A DNA stretch of 64,000 nucleotides, taken from assembly GCA_965219165.1 (NCBI GenBank), contig CBDCMW010000002.1, forward strand, positions 806,001 to 870,000, written 5' to 3'. The notes beneath the pieces are model-generated. The model did not search any database. It was given only the letters and a program-made list of their open reading frames with translations, and was not told where the DNA came from. Every line of letters begins with the position of its first letter. Position 1 is the first letter of the stretch. Shown here piece after piece: positions 1-9,002 of the stretch. The translations under genes and the position numbers were made by a program. This stretch comes from Aldehydirespirator sp965219165. Its GTDB lineage: Bacteria; Actinomycetota; Acidimicrobiia; Acidimicrobiales; Aldehydirespiratoraceae.

Positions 1-159
1 GGTTCTCCGAACGTCCCAGACGAGTGATCGAAGGGGGTGCAGCCGTTGAATAGCGCGGATAGCGTGGTACAGGTTGCATCCCGGTCGGTCTGCTCGTACG
101 AGGCGTACGAGTCCGTCCGGGCCGAACTTGCCACAGGTGGAAACCAGGTATAGAAAGGA

Positions 160-224
160 GGGGCACATGCCCCATTTGAAGGGGCCTGTGCCCCAAGCAC
201 AAGCAAAGGAGGGGCCAATGCCCC
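160..224 (+). promoter_or_regulatory. Triple GGGGC-N4-GCCCC hairpins over duplicated ribosome binding site/start
   Basis: Three short inverted repeats of the form GGGGC-N4-GCCCC lie at 160-173, 181-194 and 211-224. The first and third each overlap an AAAGGAGG Shine-Dalgarno sequence and an in-frame ATG (167 and 218), so folding would pair the ribosome binding site with bases just after the start codon. The two SD-ATG blocks look like a small duplication. A role in limiting translation of the surface protein is inference. Confidence 0.5.
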
Positions 225-3019
225 AGCTAGTGAAGAAGCGGCGCTCGGGTTGGGCAGTGCTCGCCGTTGGCGCCTTGGTCGCTTCGATTCTCGCTGTCGG
301 GGCCGGCTCGTTGTCGGCTCAGCCCGGCAGCACCATCACCGCTGCCAGTCCGAACCACGACCCGGATTTCGGTGCGGAGTGGTCTGCGTGTGTGGGCGCG
401 GCTGGTTCCCATGACGCGATGTTCAGCGATGTGGGCGAGGACGACACCCACGTTGACGCGATCAACTGCATCGCCCACTACGGGGTCACCGTGGGCAAGG
501 GCGACGGCACGTACGCACCCAGTGAGAACGTGTCTGCGTTCCAGATGCGGCTGTTCGTTCAGCGGGCCGCCGATCTGATGGGCGCCGACGGCGAAGCGGT
601 TCTCGCAGACGTCGAGCTGTCCGACACCGTGACCAGGCTGGAGATGGCGCAACTGATGTTCGGGCTGGTCAACGACATCGACGACGACCTCCGGATCAGC
701 CCCGCGGACGGCCAGATCGAGTTCTATAGCGACGACGCTAACGCGTGGGTTGTGGTGGACGACTTCTTTGCTGACGCGAAGGCTGAGGTGCCGATTGCTG
801 ATTCGCAGCTGATCGGCGCCACCTATGAGTTGGGCATCACCCGGGGCACCCGCGGCGACGGCACCCTGGTCAGCACTCCTAACAGCACGTTCGAGCCGTT
901 TGCGAATGTGACTCGGGCGCAGATGGCCGCGTTCATCGCCCGGACGATGGATCATTCGAATCTGCGTCCTGCGGGTCTGGCCATCCAGCGCAACAGTCTC
1001 AGCAACACGATGGTTTCGTATCGCGACGCCGACTTCGGGCCGATCGAGGACGCCCGCATCGATGTGTTCTCGGCGCTCTATCCCGACGACGCCTTCGACG
1101 CCGACGACGGCGAGTGCGAGGGCCGGTTCGTGAAGGACGAGACCCCGAGCCACGATGTGTGCGCGATCGATGTCGGCGATCAGCTCACCGACGACGAGGG
1201 CAACGTGGAGTTCACGCTGGTGAGCGACGCCGATCCCATCGCGGCCGTCTGTCCCAGCGACGCTGAGGCTGTCCTCAAGTTCGAGACGGCTGCCGGCAGC
1301 GAGGGCCGCACGTTCTGGGCTTGGAACGGCGATCTCGGAGACGAGGTCTCTTCGGACAGCGACCTCAGCGAGTTGGAGGGCGTGGCCCGTCCGGTAGGCA
1401 AGGCTGGGCCTGACTATGCGCGGGTCTCCGGCGGTCTGCCCACCGGCGACGAGCTGGCCCAGATGGGCGAGACGGTCACCTTCACACTGCAGCTGTACTC
1501 CGACGTCAGAGACCGGGACGGTGCCAGTCTCGTCAACGATGTCACTGCTGGGCCTGACCGTTCCGCCAACCCGTACCACTTGAAGGTCGAGAAGTACTTC
1601 GTCGCAACAAACGACGGCACGGATTCCGACTTCGGCGACCTAGACACCGAAGTCAAGACCGGCACGGCCTCTACGGGTCTGTTCGCGGCAGCTCCCGGCG
1701 ACTGGGACTTTGTCGCACTGGATGGGACCACTGAAGTCGCGACCGCGGATGCGAGGCCGGTCCAGACTCCGATGGACACGGTGGTGTTCCCCAACGGCGA
1801 CGGCGAGTACTCCATCACGTTGACGCATCTGGATCTGAACGCCGCCCCCGCGGTGAACAACACCGATGTGGGCGTGACGTTCACGCTGACGCCGTTCCTC
1901 CTGGCGAACGACCTCATCAGCGCCAACCTGCTGACCGACATCGTCGTCAACAGGGGTACCAACAGCGCCGCGGTCATCCCGGCGCCTGGCTTTGATGTGG
2001 TGACGGGTTCCGTGATCTTCTCCGACGACGCTTCGGATCCGCACGCGGCCGCTGGAGAGTCGTCTGCGTACCGGATCCTTGCCGGCCGCACCGGCAACAG
2101 CGTGACCGTCACGGTGCTCGACCAGTACGGCGACGGGATGAGAAACGTCCACGTCAGCACCTACAGCGACCTGGACGTAATCACACCGACCATCACGGCC
2201 CCTGACCAGGTTGTCTACCCCGAGGAGGTCGACTACACCGTCCAGTCCAACGAGGACGCCAACGGAAACGACACAACTGGCGAGGACACCGCGGAATCGA
2301 GGCCGAGTGACTACGCCACGTTCGTTGCGCAGGACCTGACGGCGACTCCGCCCATTCCGGTCAACCGAATCGACATCAATCCGAGGGCGATTACCCGGAT
2401 GCCTGTAGAAATTGGGCCGGACGATGTCGAGGGCTCGTTCAGGACTCGCCGCAACGGCTCCTACCGCATCGGTTACAGCTACATTGGCACCGAAGCCCAG
2501 ACCGAGACGATCACACCGGAGAGCCTCGAGATCAGGTCCGCGGTGTTCAATGCCACTAATGACGACGTGGTGGAGACGGTCACCAGCGACCAGGAATTGG
2601 GCGCCGGCGTGAGCGTCTACTGGACCAAGACCGGTAACAGCGGCGCCTCCGCTGGTGGACGGGGTGGTAGTTCGGACTTCCTCCCGGTGCTAGTGCGCGA
2701 CGTTCCCAACCTGACCATCGTGGCGAACGAGCCGGCCGCAGAGGCCGACGACAACGACAACCCGATGGCGTACTTCTATGACGAAGACGACACGTTCATC
2801 GTGGCTGGCGTCGGCGCCACCTTCGAGATGTTCGAAGAGGCCCTCAGCGCCACCTACAAGGCCGATGGGATCTACGTGGACTACGTCAGCTGGCAGAACT
2901 ACGTGATCAGCCGTCCCGGCAGGGTGAACCGGACGATCTGGGAGCTCACCCTGAGCTGCACGGATCCGACCACGCTCTCGGTGAACACCGACGGCAATGC
3001 GTGGGAAGCAATTAGTTAG
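218..3019 (+). CDS. Secreted SLH-domain surface protein, large paralogue 1
   Basis: Predicted exported cell-surface protein of 933 residues. A basic n-region (VKKRRSGW) and a hydrophobic core ending near SLSAQ form the signal peptide. SLH-type repeats follow at about residues 67-120 (FSDV...GKGDGTYAP), a degenerate one near 130-190, and 200-245 (GITRGT...NVTRAQMAAF). The remaining ~650 residues are acidic, Asp/Thr-rich and probably beta-rich; I recognise no enzyme family there. The C-terminus carries a WELTLSC motif shared with the paralogue at 6046-8490, which also matches the first ~300 residues closely. The start at 218 is chosen because AAAGGAGG lies 5 nt upstream and gives a compact signal peptide; ATG 167 with an identical SD is an in-frame alternative. 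Role, by family: attachment to cell-wall polymers and surface-layer formation. Confidence 0.85.
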   Translation: MPQLVKKRRSGWAVLAVGALVASILAVGAGSLSAQPGSTITAASPNHDPDFGAEWSACVGAAGSHDAMFSDVGEDDTHVDAINCIAHYGVTVGKGDGTYAPSENVSAFQMRLFVQRAADLMGADGEAVLADVELSDTVTRLEMAQLMFGLVNDIDDDLRISPADGQIEFYSDDANAWVVVDDFFADAKAEVPIADSQLIGATYELGITRGTRGDGTLVSTPNSTFEPFANVTRAQMAAFIARTMDHSNLRPAGLAIQRNSLSNTMVSYRDADFGPIEDARIDVFSALYPDDAFDADDGECEGRFVKDETPSHDVCAIDVGDQLTDDEGNVEFTLVSDADPIAAVCPSDAEAVLKFETAAGSEGRTFWAWNGDLGDEVSSDSDLSELEGVARPVGKAGPDYARVSGGLPTGDELAQMGETVTFTLQLYSDVRDRDGASLVNDVTAGPDRSANPYHLKVEKYFVATNDGTDSDFGDLDTEVKTGTASTGLFAAAPGDWDFVALDGTTEVATADARPVQTPMDTVVFPNGDGEYSITLTHLDLNAAPAVNNTDVGVTFTLTPFLLANDLISANLLTDIVVNRGTNSAAVIPAPGFDVVTGSVIFSDDASDPHAAAGESSAYRILAGRTGNSVTVTVLDQYGDGMRNVHVSTYSDLDVITPTITAPDQVVYPEEVDYTVQSNEDANGNDTTGEDTAESRPSDYATFVAQDLTATPPIPVNRIDINPRAITRMPVEIGPDDVEGSFRTRRNGSYRIGYSYIGTEAQTETITPESLEIRSAVFNATNDDVVETVTSDQELGAGVSVYWTKTGNSGASAGGRGGSSDFLPVLVRDVPNLTIVANEPAAEADDNDNPMAYFYDEDDTFIVAGVGATFEMFEEALSATYKADGIYVDYVSWQNYVISRPGRVNRTIWELTLSCTDPTTLSVNTDGNAWEAIS

Positions 3020-3055
3020 GTCGCTCCAGGTGAGCGAATAGACCACCAACCCCGA

Positions 3056-3084
3056 GGAGGCCCCGGCATTACGCCGGGGCCTCC
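3056..3084 (+). terminator. Hairpin terminator of the S-layer gene
   Basis: Perfect 12-bp stem (GGAGGCCCCGGC with GCCGGGGCCTCC) around a 5-nt ATTAC loop, about 37 nt after the stop codon of the preceding SLH gene. There is no clear U-tract, as often in high-GC actinobacteria. The ~40 nt between stop codon and stem recur at two other SLH gene ends in this window. Confidence 0.75.
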
Positions 3085-3169
3085 CCGCGTCCTGGCACAG
3101 GTCGACGTCCTCGAACCTTGCCGCGGCTCGTGTGGCAGCGATCCGCTCGTCGACCAGGTCGCGACTTTT

Positions 3170-3241
3170 CTACGCGATCACAGGATGTGGGAGCTCAAGC
3201 TCAGCTGCGAGGAACCACCCACGACAGATCCCGTCGAATGA
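3170..3241 (+). pseudogene. 3'-end remnant of another SLH surface-protein gene
   Basis: Reading from 3170, the frame gives LRDHRMWELKLSC followed by a short tail and a TGA at 3239-3241. This matches the C-terminal WELTLSC motif of the large SLH paralogues, and is followed by the same 3'-UTR sequence and hairpin. Nothing upstream continues the homology, so this is the last ~24 codons of a lost paralogue, probably left by unequal recombination between tandem SLH genes. Confidence 0.7.
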
Positions 3242-3284
3242 TTGTCAGGTCGCTCCAGGCGAGCGCATAGACCACCAACCCCGA

Positions 3285-3316
3285 GGTAGGCCCCCAGCGC
3301 AACGCCGGGGCCTACC
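3285..3316 (+). terminator. Second copy of the S-layer 3' hairpin
   Basis: Stem GGTAGGCCCC (3285-3294) with GGGGCCTACC (3307-3316), preceded by the same conserved ~40-nt tail as the terminator at 3056-3084. Stem bases differ from the first copy but pairing is kept (GGAGG/CCTCC became GGTAGG/CCTACC), which suggests selection on the structure. Confidence 0.65.
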
Positions 3317-3842
3317 CGCGTCTGCGCCCCGGAGAACTCGCGCTCGAGGGTGTCGGTGTGGTGGAGCTGGTGCCCAGTCTGAGAGGTGTCCGCGCACCCA
3401 AGCGGCGTCGCCCCGTCCCGCCTGGCCTCTATCAAGGCCAGGCGGGGCGATTCCCCACGAGGAGGTCGCCCCCGGCTCCATTGCGGTCCCGGTAGAACCA
3501 CAGGCCGTGTGCCGAACCCCGATTGGCCCGGTGCTTGGCGATCTCGGATCGCACGACCTCGCTACGAGCCAGAGGCAGCAGGTTGAGCAGTGCAGTGCGC
3601 CCGGCCAGCGACTGGCTACTGGAGCAGCGCGAGCTTCGGCGAGCCGGTGAGTACCCGAGAAGTCAACCATTCAAAGAGTTGACCTTGAATTGGCTAGAAC
3701 TTGCTTCAGCAAGGCTGGCGATGAGGCCCAGACCACGTTGTCGCGTCAGCGGTACAGCAGGATCCCCGGGCTACCGATCCCCGACGCTGCTCGTCGCCGC
3801 GGCACACCCAACGACAGGCGGGCCGGCCAGCGAGTCGGCCAG
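3317..3842. other. Gene-poor spacer with one strong inverted repeat
   Basis: No convincing coding region in about 525 bp; the open frames here are short and without recognisable motifs. The one clear structure is a 12-bp inverted repeat, CCCGCCTGGCCT at 3417-3428 with its complement at 3435-3446 around a 6-nt loop, which could act as a terminator-like hairpin on either strand. Confidence 0.6.
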
Positions 3843-4967
3843 CTAGTCGCAGGCGTCGACGAGCGGTTTGACGTGCTCCCTGTATCCGGTGATGGACAGC
3901 TCGCCGGCGATCTCGGAGGTGAACGATCTGTCGGGCCGCGAGTCGAACAGCCTCAAGAACAACACGTCGCTGGTGGCATCGTCGAGGGCGTCGAGGAACT
4001 CCTCCTCGTCATCGTCATCCACGACCAGGATGTTGTTGTCCTCGGAGACCTCGGCAAAGATCCGATTCGATTTCGTTTCGTTGCCGAAGTGGTAGTCAAT
4101 CACGCCGTACTCACCGAAGAACCAGGAGCGGGCCCCATACCCGAAGGCCGAAACCTGGAGGTCGGACTCGTCGGCGGCCAGATTGTCGGTGCAGCGCACT
4201 GTCAGCGCCAGGCCCCTGGGACGCCACGGCACCTCGGTCTGGTCCTCCGAAGCACGGAACTCGATGTAGCGGCCGCCGGCTGACTCGCCCTCGATCTGCT
4301 CCCACCCGCCGCGGTTCTCGGCCCGGTGCAGGAAGACGGCCATCTGGCCTCGCGTCGTGGCCTGTTCGGGGCAGAAATCGGCGCCGTCGCCGCATCCCTT
4401 GGTGATGCCCGACCCGATCAGTCTGGCCACGTCCGCGGCGTACCACGCGTCGGAGGCAACGTCGCCGAAGCCCGGGTCAGGTCCGTCGGGCAGCCGGTAG
4501 GCACGTGACAAGAACGCGGCCATCTGAGCGCGGGTCACGCTGCGGTTGGGACAGAACCCGCTGCCGTCGCCGCATCCCCCGGTGACTCCGAGCTCGGCCA
4601 TGCGCTCGATGTACCGCGCATAGAAGCTGGACCCGTCCACGTCGTTGAACCTGGTCCGGGCCACCACGAACGGATTCCGGCCGTCGAGCACCCGCACCAT
4701 CCACACTGCCATCGTCTTGCGGTCGATCGTCTCGTCGGGGCAGAACCCGTCGTCATCGCATTCGGTGCCCTCGAACACGCCCTCCTCAGCCAGTTCCGAT
4801 ACCGCATCCGAGAAGAAGGCGCCGTCGGGAACATCGTCGAACCCGTCCGTCTCCGCGGCTCCGTCGGTCTGCGCGGCCGCTACTCCGGCCGACACCAACG
4901 CGAGCGCCGCCACAGCGACAGAAACCACAGCAGCTAGCGATCCGGCGGGCGAGTGCCTCATTGTCAA
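3843..4967 (-). CDS. Secreted protein with three SLH domains
   Basis: 374-residue exported protein. Residues 1-33 are a signal peptide (hydrophobic stretch ending GVAAAQ). Three SLH repeats follow: about 42-100 (FDDVPDGAFFSDAVSEL...FCPDETIDRKTMAVWM), 107-160 (FNDVDGSSFYARYIERM...GFCPNRSVTRAQMAAF) and 167-220 (FGDVASDAWYAADVARL...FCPEQATTRGQMAVF). The paired Cys in GCGDG-x2-FCP is typical of this actinobacterial subtype. The C-terminal ~150 residues form an unrecognised domain with an acidic run (VVDDDDEEEF). ATG 4961 (MRHS) is an alternative start. Predicted to be wall-anchored through the SLH repeats; ligand or partner unknown. Confidence 0.85.
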   Translation of the reverse strand: MTMRHSPAGSLAAVVSVAVAALALVSAGVAAAQTDGAAETDGFDDVPDGAFFSDAVSELAEEGVFEGTECDDDGFCPDETIDRKTMAVWMVRVLDGRNPFVVARTRFNDVDGSSFYARYIERMAELGVTGGCGDGSGFCPNRSVTRAQMAAFLSRAYRLPDGPDPGFGDVASDAWYAADVARLIGSGITKGCGDGADFCPEQATTRGQMAVFLHRAENRGGWEQIEGESAGGRYIEFRASEDQTEVPWRPRGLALTVRCTDNLAADESDLQVSAFGYGARSWFFGEYGVIDYHFGNETKSNRIFAEVSEDNNILVVDDDDEEEFLDALDDATSDVLFLRLFDSRPDRSFTSEIAGELSITGYREHVKPLVDACD

Positions 4968-5107
4968 TTGCTCCCGTGTCGGCTGACGGCAAACCTACCA
5001 CGGTCCCCAAGGCCCCTTCCCACCGAGTGGCGCCAACCCCCCTTCCCCTCGTCCCGTCCGGGGCGTGCCGGTCAGGCTGCTGGTCGAGCCGTCACAGTGG
5101 GGTTCGG

Positions 5108-5803
5108 CTACCGCTCAGATATGAGAATCTCCCATTCCGCGAAGTGGACTCGATTGACCGAGTCGCTGTCGTCGTCCACAATCCTGACCTCAAAATAGAT
5201 CCTCCCGGGGTCGAACTCACCGAGCCTGTCTCCGACCTCGATGTTTTCCCGACATATGTAGGTCTCCTCGTTGTCGTAGCCAGACGTAGTGTCCTGTACG
5301 CAGAGCGCTTCTTTTCTGCCGTCTGAGTCCTCTACTGTAAGCGTTATGCGGTTGAACTCACCGAGGTTGCCGTCGTGCTCCAGCGTGAAAGTGACCCTGT
5401 ACCTTCCAGCGGAAAGGCTGATCGACTCATCGGTTGATCCAAAGTCACTCAGCGTGTACTCGCCCGGGTCACCGTTGTCGTCGGAGTCGTCGGATCCATC
5501 GCTACCGCTGACGAACTTGTCGTGGTAACGCTTCAGGAACGTCACCATGTGCGCCCGGTTCAAGGTCTGCTCGGGACAGAAGTTGCGGCCGTCGCCGCAG
5601 CCCAGGGTGATCCTGTTGTCTACGGCCCAGTTGACCGCGTCGTAGGCATAGTGGTCCCGCGGCACGTCGCCGAACCGCTGGCCGGGCTGTGCGGCCACGG
5701 TGCCGACGATTGCCATTGAGGCCACGACGGCCGTCACCGCGGCGATGGCCAGAGCTGTGCGAAGACGGCCCCTACCGTGCTTGTCATTGCGGCGCTCGAA
5801 CAT
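5108..5803 (-). CDS. Small secreted protein with a single SLH domain
   Basis: 231 residues. A signal peptide spans about 1-39 (MFERRNDKHGRGRLRTALAI... ending TVAAQ). One SLH repeat follows (FGDVPRDHYAYDAVNWA...GCGDGRNFCPEQTLNRAHMVTF), then a Ser/Asp-rich linker (GSDGSDDSDDNGD). The C-terminal ~120-residue beta-rich domain (YTLSDFGSTDESISLSAG onward) resembles a carbohydrate- or calcium-binding beta-sandwich in general character, but I cannot assign a family. It stands on the same strand as the other minus-strand SLH genes with its own 5' spacer, so probably a separate transcript. Confidence 0.8.
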   Translation of the reverse strand: MFERRNDKHGRGRLRTALAIAAVTAVVASMAIVGTVAAQPGQRFGDVPRDHYAYDAVNWAVDNRITLGCGDGRNFCPEQTLNRAHMVTFLKRYHDKFVSGSDGSDDSDDNGDPGEYTLSDFGSTDESISLSAGRYRVTFTLEHDGNLGEFNRITLTVEDSDGRKEALCVQDTTSGYDNEETYICRENIEVGDRLGEFDPGRIYFEVRIVDDDSDSVNRVHFAEWEILISER

Positions 5804-5973
5804 GGTTGCTCCCTTCAGCCGAGAACCCCAGGCCCACCAGGACTAATCGACCAGTGACGGCTGGGGAATCGATCCGGATCGTTCCGCCTTCATGACTACA
5901 CGCTAGCAAGCGGCAGGGATGCGGCTCACGATCTATGGGGATGGTACCTCGCCGATCAGGTCGCCCGGAGCGT

Positions 5974-6006
5974 GAGGAGGCCCCGGCTGTGCGCCGGGGC
6001 CTCCTC
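5974..6006 (-). terminator. Hairpin terminator of the minus-strand S-layer gene
   Basis: Perfect 14-bp stem (GAGGAGGCCCCGGC with its complement) and a 5-nt loop, just past the stop of the SLH gene at 6046-8490. Read on the minus strand, stop codon to stem matches the tail of paralogue 1 almost base for base, including AGACCACCAACCCCGAGG. Third copy of this 3' module in the window. Confidence 0.75.
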
Positions 6007-6045
6007 GGGGTTGGTGGTCTATGTCGCCCTAGAGCGACCTGTCAA

Positions 6046-8490
6046 TTAGTCGTCGCAGTTGAGCGTGAGCTCCCAGACCGCCCGGTCCCTGGGTCGGTCG
6101 AACTCGTAGCTCTCCCACTGGACCTGAGCCGGATTGCCGTCAGCGAGGGCTTCCTCGAACATCTCGAACGTGGCGCCAATGCCGCCGACGATGAAGGTGT
6201 CTTCCTCGTCGTAGTAGTACACCATCGGAGTGAGTTCGTCCGCTTGGAGGTCGTCACCGACGCGGTTGCCGTTGGGGTCGCTCTCGTCGACAACGATCGC
6301 CCTGCTGTCCACGTCCGCTACGAGGACGTCTAGCAGGTCGACGGTGTTGTCGTCGTCGTGGTCCGATTCGACGGAGGTGCCTGTGTTGGCCCAGAAGACC
6401 TGCAGGACAGATCCAGGAATCGCATCACGGGCAGCCTCGAGTTCGAAGTCGTCCTCAGTGGCGGTGGTTTCTGGATTGTCACCCAGCACCGCAGCTACCG
6501 CAGCGACGCTCGGCGTGATCTCCTCGACCACGGGCTCATCGTCGGTGTAGTTGTAGCCGATGCGATAGGTGCCGTTGCGCCGAGTGTCGAACGTGCCGGA
6601 CACGTCGTCGCCAGACTCACCGTCTGTGCCGTTGTCGTCGCCATCCTCGTTGTCCTGGACGGTGACGTCCACTTCCTCGGGATAGCGGGCATTGTCGTCG
6701 TCCGCGTCGGCGGCGTCCAAGGTACTGGTGACGGTGATGCCGGCATTCCGGAACCCGTCGCCGTACTGGTCGGTGACCGACACTGTGACGCTGTTGGCCG
6801 TCGAGCCGGCACGAGCGATCCGGTACGTGGTGGTGGACTCGCCACTGACGCTCGCGATCCTCGGATCGTCATCAGAGAAGATGGACCAGAGGACCGCCGA
6901 CCTACCAGAGACAATGCCATGGTTGGTGTCGCCGTCAACATCGACATCGCCAACTGCGTTCAGCAGGTTGCCATCGATGTCGTCGTTGCCATCGAACGGT
7001 GTAATCGTGGCCCGCGCTCCGACATCCAGATCGTCCCGCTCAGTGGTGCCGTCAGGATTGGTCAGGTTGACAGTGAACTCACCATCAGCGTTGGGGAACA
7101 TCAGCGAGTCGAACGGCGTCTGGAAGGGCGTACCAGCCGCTACGCCACCTAGCGCTGAGGTGTCGAGATAGACGTAGCCGACTGTGAAGTCGGTAGCCGG
7201 GTTAGTCCCATCAGCGCCCGCGTCCGCATTGATGAAGAACTTCTGGATCCTCACGTGGTACGGGTTCCTCGAACGGTCAGGCCCGATGGCGTCGTCGCCG
7301 TCCGTCTGGAGCTGGGCGGTGAAGGTGACCGTCTCGCCCATCTTGGCGATCTCGTCAGAAGTGGGCAAGCCACCCGAGACGTCCAGGTGGTCCGCGGGAT
7401 CCGCGCCCACCGGCCGGTCGACCGCTTCGAGCTCAGCGCGCACGGTGTCCTCGTCGAGCTCATCGCCGAGGCTGCCGGTCCAAGCCCAGAACGTGCGCTC
7501 GTCGGGGGAGCCAGTAGCCGTCTCGAACTCGAACTCGCCGCCACCAACGCACTCGGCGGTGATGGGATCGGCGTCACTGTCAAGCTCGAAGGTGACGTTG
7601 CCATCGTCGTCGGTGAGCCCGTCGCCGATGTCAATCTCGCAGGCGTCGAAGCTCGGCGTCTCGTCCTTCACGAACCGGGACTCGCACTCACCGTCGTCCT
7701 CGTCGAAGGCGTCGTCGGGATAGAGCGTCGAGAAGACGTCGATACGGGCGTCCTCGATCGGAGCGAAGTCAGCATCGCGGTACGAAACCTGAGTCTCCTC
7801 ATTGTTGTTCCGCTGGATGGCCAAGCCCTCGGGACGCACATTGGAGTGATCCATCGCACGGGTGAGGAACGAAGCCATCTGGGCCCTGGTCACCGGATCC
7901 GACGGCGCGAACGTGCTGTCAGGGGTGCTGACGTTGACGCTGGTGCCGCGGGTGATGCCCAACTCGTAGGTGGCGCCGATCAGGTCGGAATCAGCAATCG
8001 GAACCTCGGCCTTGGCGTCGGCGAAGAAGTCGTCCACGTCCTGCCAGTCGCCGTCGTCGTCTTGGACCTGGTAGTCGCCGTCGCGATTTATCCGGACATC
8101 GTCGCGGATGTCGTCGACCAGGGCGAACATCAGCTTGGCCATCTCGAGCCGTGTCACGGTGTCGGACAACTCGACGCCGTCGAGCGCCGCTTCGCCGTCC
8201 GCATCCATCAGATCGGCGGCCCGCTGCACGAACAGCCCCATCTGGAAGGCGCTCACGTGCTCGTCCGGCGCGTACGTGCCGTCGCCCTTGCCCACGGTGA
8301 CCCCGTAGTAGGCGATGCAGTTGATGGCATCGGCATGGACATTGTCCTCGTCCACGTCGCTGAACATCGCGTCGTGGGAGCCAGCGGCACCGACGCAAGC
8401 AGACCATTCCGGAGTCAGGTCCGGATTGTGCGTGGTTGCCGCCGCCGGGCTGGCCCCGACAGCGAGAATGGAAGCGACCAAAGCGCCCAC
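6046..8490 (-). CDS. SLH-domain surface protein, large paralogue 2, with impaired N-terminus
   Basis: 814 residues from a GTG start, closely similar to the protein at 218-3019 over the SLH region (DAMFSDV...GKGDGTYAPDEHVSAFQM, GITRGT...DPVTRAQMASF) and at the C-terminal motif FIVGGIGATFEMFEEAL...WELTLNC, with a diverged acidic middle. The reading frame upstream of GTG 8490 continues the homology for ten codons (through RTGWAVLAV) but meets TAA without an ATG, GTG or TTG. The basic n-region of the signal peptide is therefore lost: the GTG start gives GALVASILAVGASPAAA with no positive charge and no visible SD. ATG 8518 is out of frame. Either an unusual start or a 5'-truncated, poorly exported copy. 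Confidence 0.7.
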   Translation of the reverse strand: MGALVASILAVGASPAAATTHNPDLTPEWSACVGAAGSHDAMFSDVDEDNVHADAINCIAYYGVTVGKGDGTYAPDEHVSAFQMGLFVQRAADLMDADGEAALDGVELSDTVTRLEMAKLMFALVDDIRDDVRINRDGDYQVQDDDGDWQDVDDFFADAKAEVPIADSDLIGATYELGITRGTSVNVSTPDSTFAPSDPVTRAQMASFLTRAMDHSNVRPEGLAIQRNNNEETQVSYRDADFAPIEDARIDVFSTLYPDDAFDEDDGECESRFVKDETPSFDACEIDIGDGLTDDDGNVTFELDSDADPITAECVGGGEFEFETATGSPDERTFWAWTGSLGDELDEDTVRAELEAVDRPVGADPADHLDVSGGLPTSDEIAKMGETVTFTAQLQTDGDDAIGPDRSRNPYHVRIQKFFINADAGADGTNPATDFTVGYVYLDTSALGGVAAGTPFQTPFDSLMFPNADGEFTVNLTNPDGTTERDDLDVGARATITPFDGNDDIDGNLLNAVGDVDVDGDTNHGIVSGRSAVLWSIFSDDDPRIASVSGESTTTYRIARAGSTANSVTVSVTDQYGDGFRNAGITVTSTLDAADADDDNARYPEEVDVTVQDNEDGDDNGTDGESGDDVSGTFDTRRNGTYRIGYNYTDDEPVVEEITPSVAAVAAVLGDNPETTATEDDFELEAARDAIPGSVLQVFWANTGTSVESDHDDDNTVDLLDVLVADVDSRAIVVDESDPNGNRVGDDLQADELTPMVYYYDEEDTFIVGGIGATFEMFEEALADGNPAQVQWESYEFDRPRDRAVWELTLNCDD

Positions 8491-9002
8491 GGCGAGTACT
8501 GCCCAACCCGTGCGCCATATGAGCGGTTATATGTCTAGGTCGAAGGTGTTTTCTTGCGGTTCTTCAGGCGCGAATCGCCCTCACCCTTGCCCTCACCCTT
8601 GCCCTCATTCTTGTACCTGTGGAAGCTCGTGACCTCGATCTGCGGCGTTGGGTGCATGGTGACCGAACAACGGCTATTATCGCTACATCTAATACTTAGT
8701 CAATTGAGAATCTTGGCCGAGGGGCGTCCACAAGGGCGGGCTGGCTCCCCGTTTGGAAGACCCGCCAGCAGTCTCCCACGACCGGGCCGACCTCACTCAC
8801 CCGGCGCGCCGTCCCTTGAGCGAGGGACAAGTCGGGGACATGGGCCGCCTATTTCCTGCGGGACGGGCCTTTCCTGCGGGACGAGCCGAACGGATCCGAA
8901 CGCAGCCGGCCATTCTCCGAGCCTACAAGTATGCCAAATTCGTGTCGGCCGACACCGTCGCCGAAGGCGACTGCATCCACCGCACTCACCGGGAGCCGAA
9001 CG
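8491..9002. other. Spacer between SLH gene and integrase
   Basis: About 510 bp without a convincing gene. It holds three tandem 12-bp units (GCCCTCACCCTT) at 8577-8612 and a short direct repeat (TTTCCTGCGGGACG) near 8850-8885. An attachment site might be expected beside the integrase, but I found no tRNA 3' end or duplicated core here. SD-like GGGAG at 8991-8995 belongs to the integrase. Confidence 0.5.

Noticed and set aside
227..1579. 450-codon minus-strand frame opposite the first S-layer gene
   Set aside because: No signal, motif or plausible start; an antisense shadow of the SLH gene.
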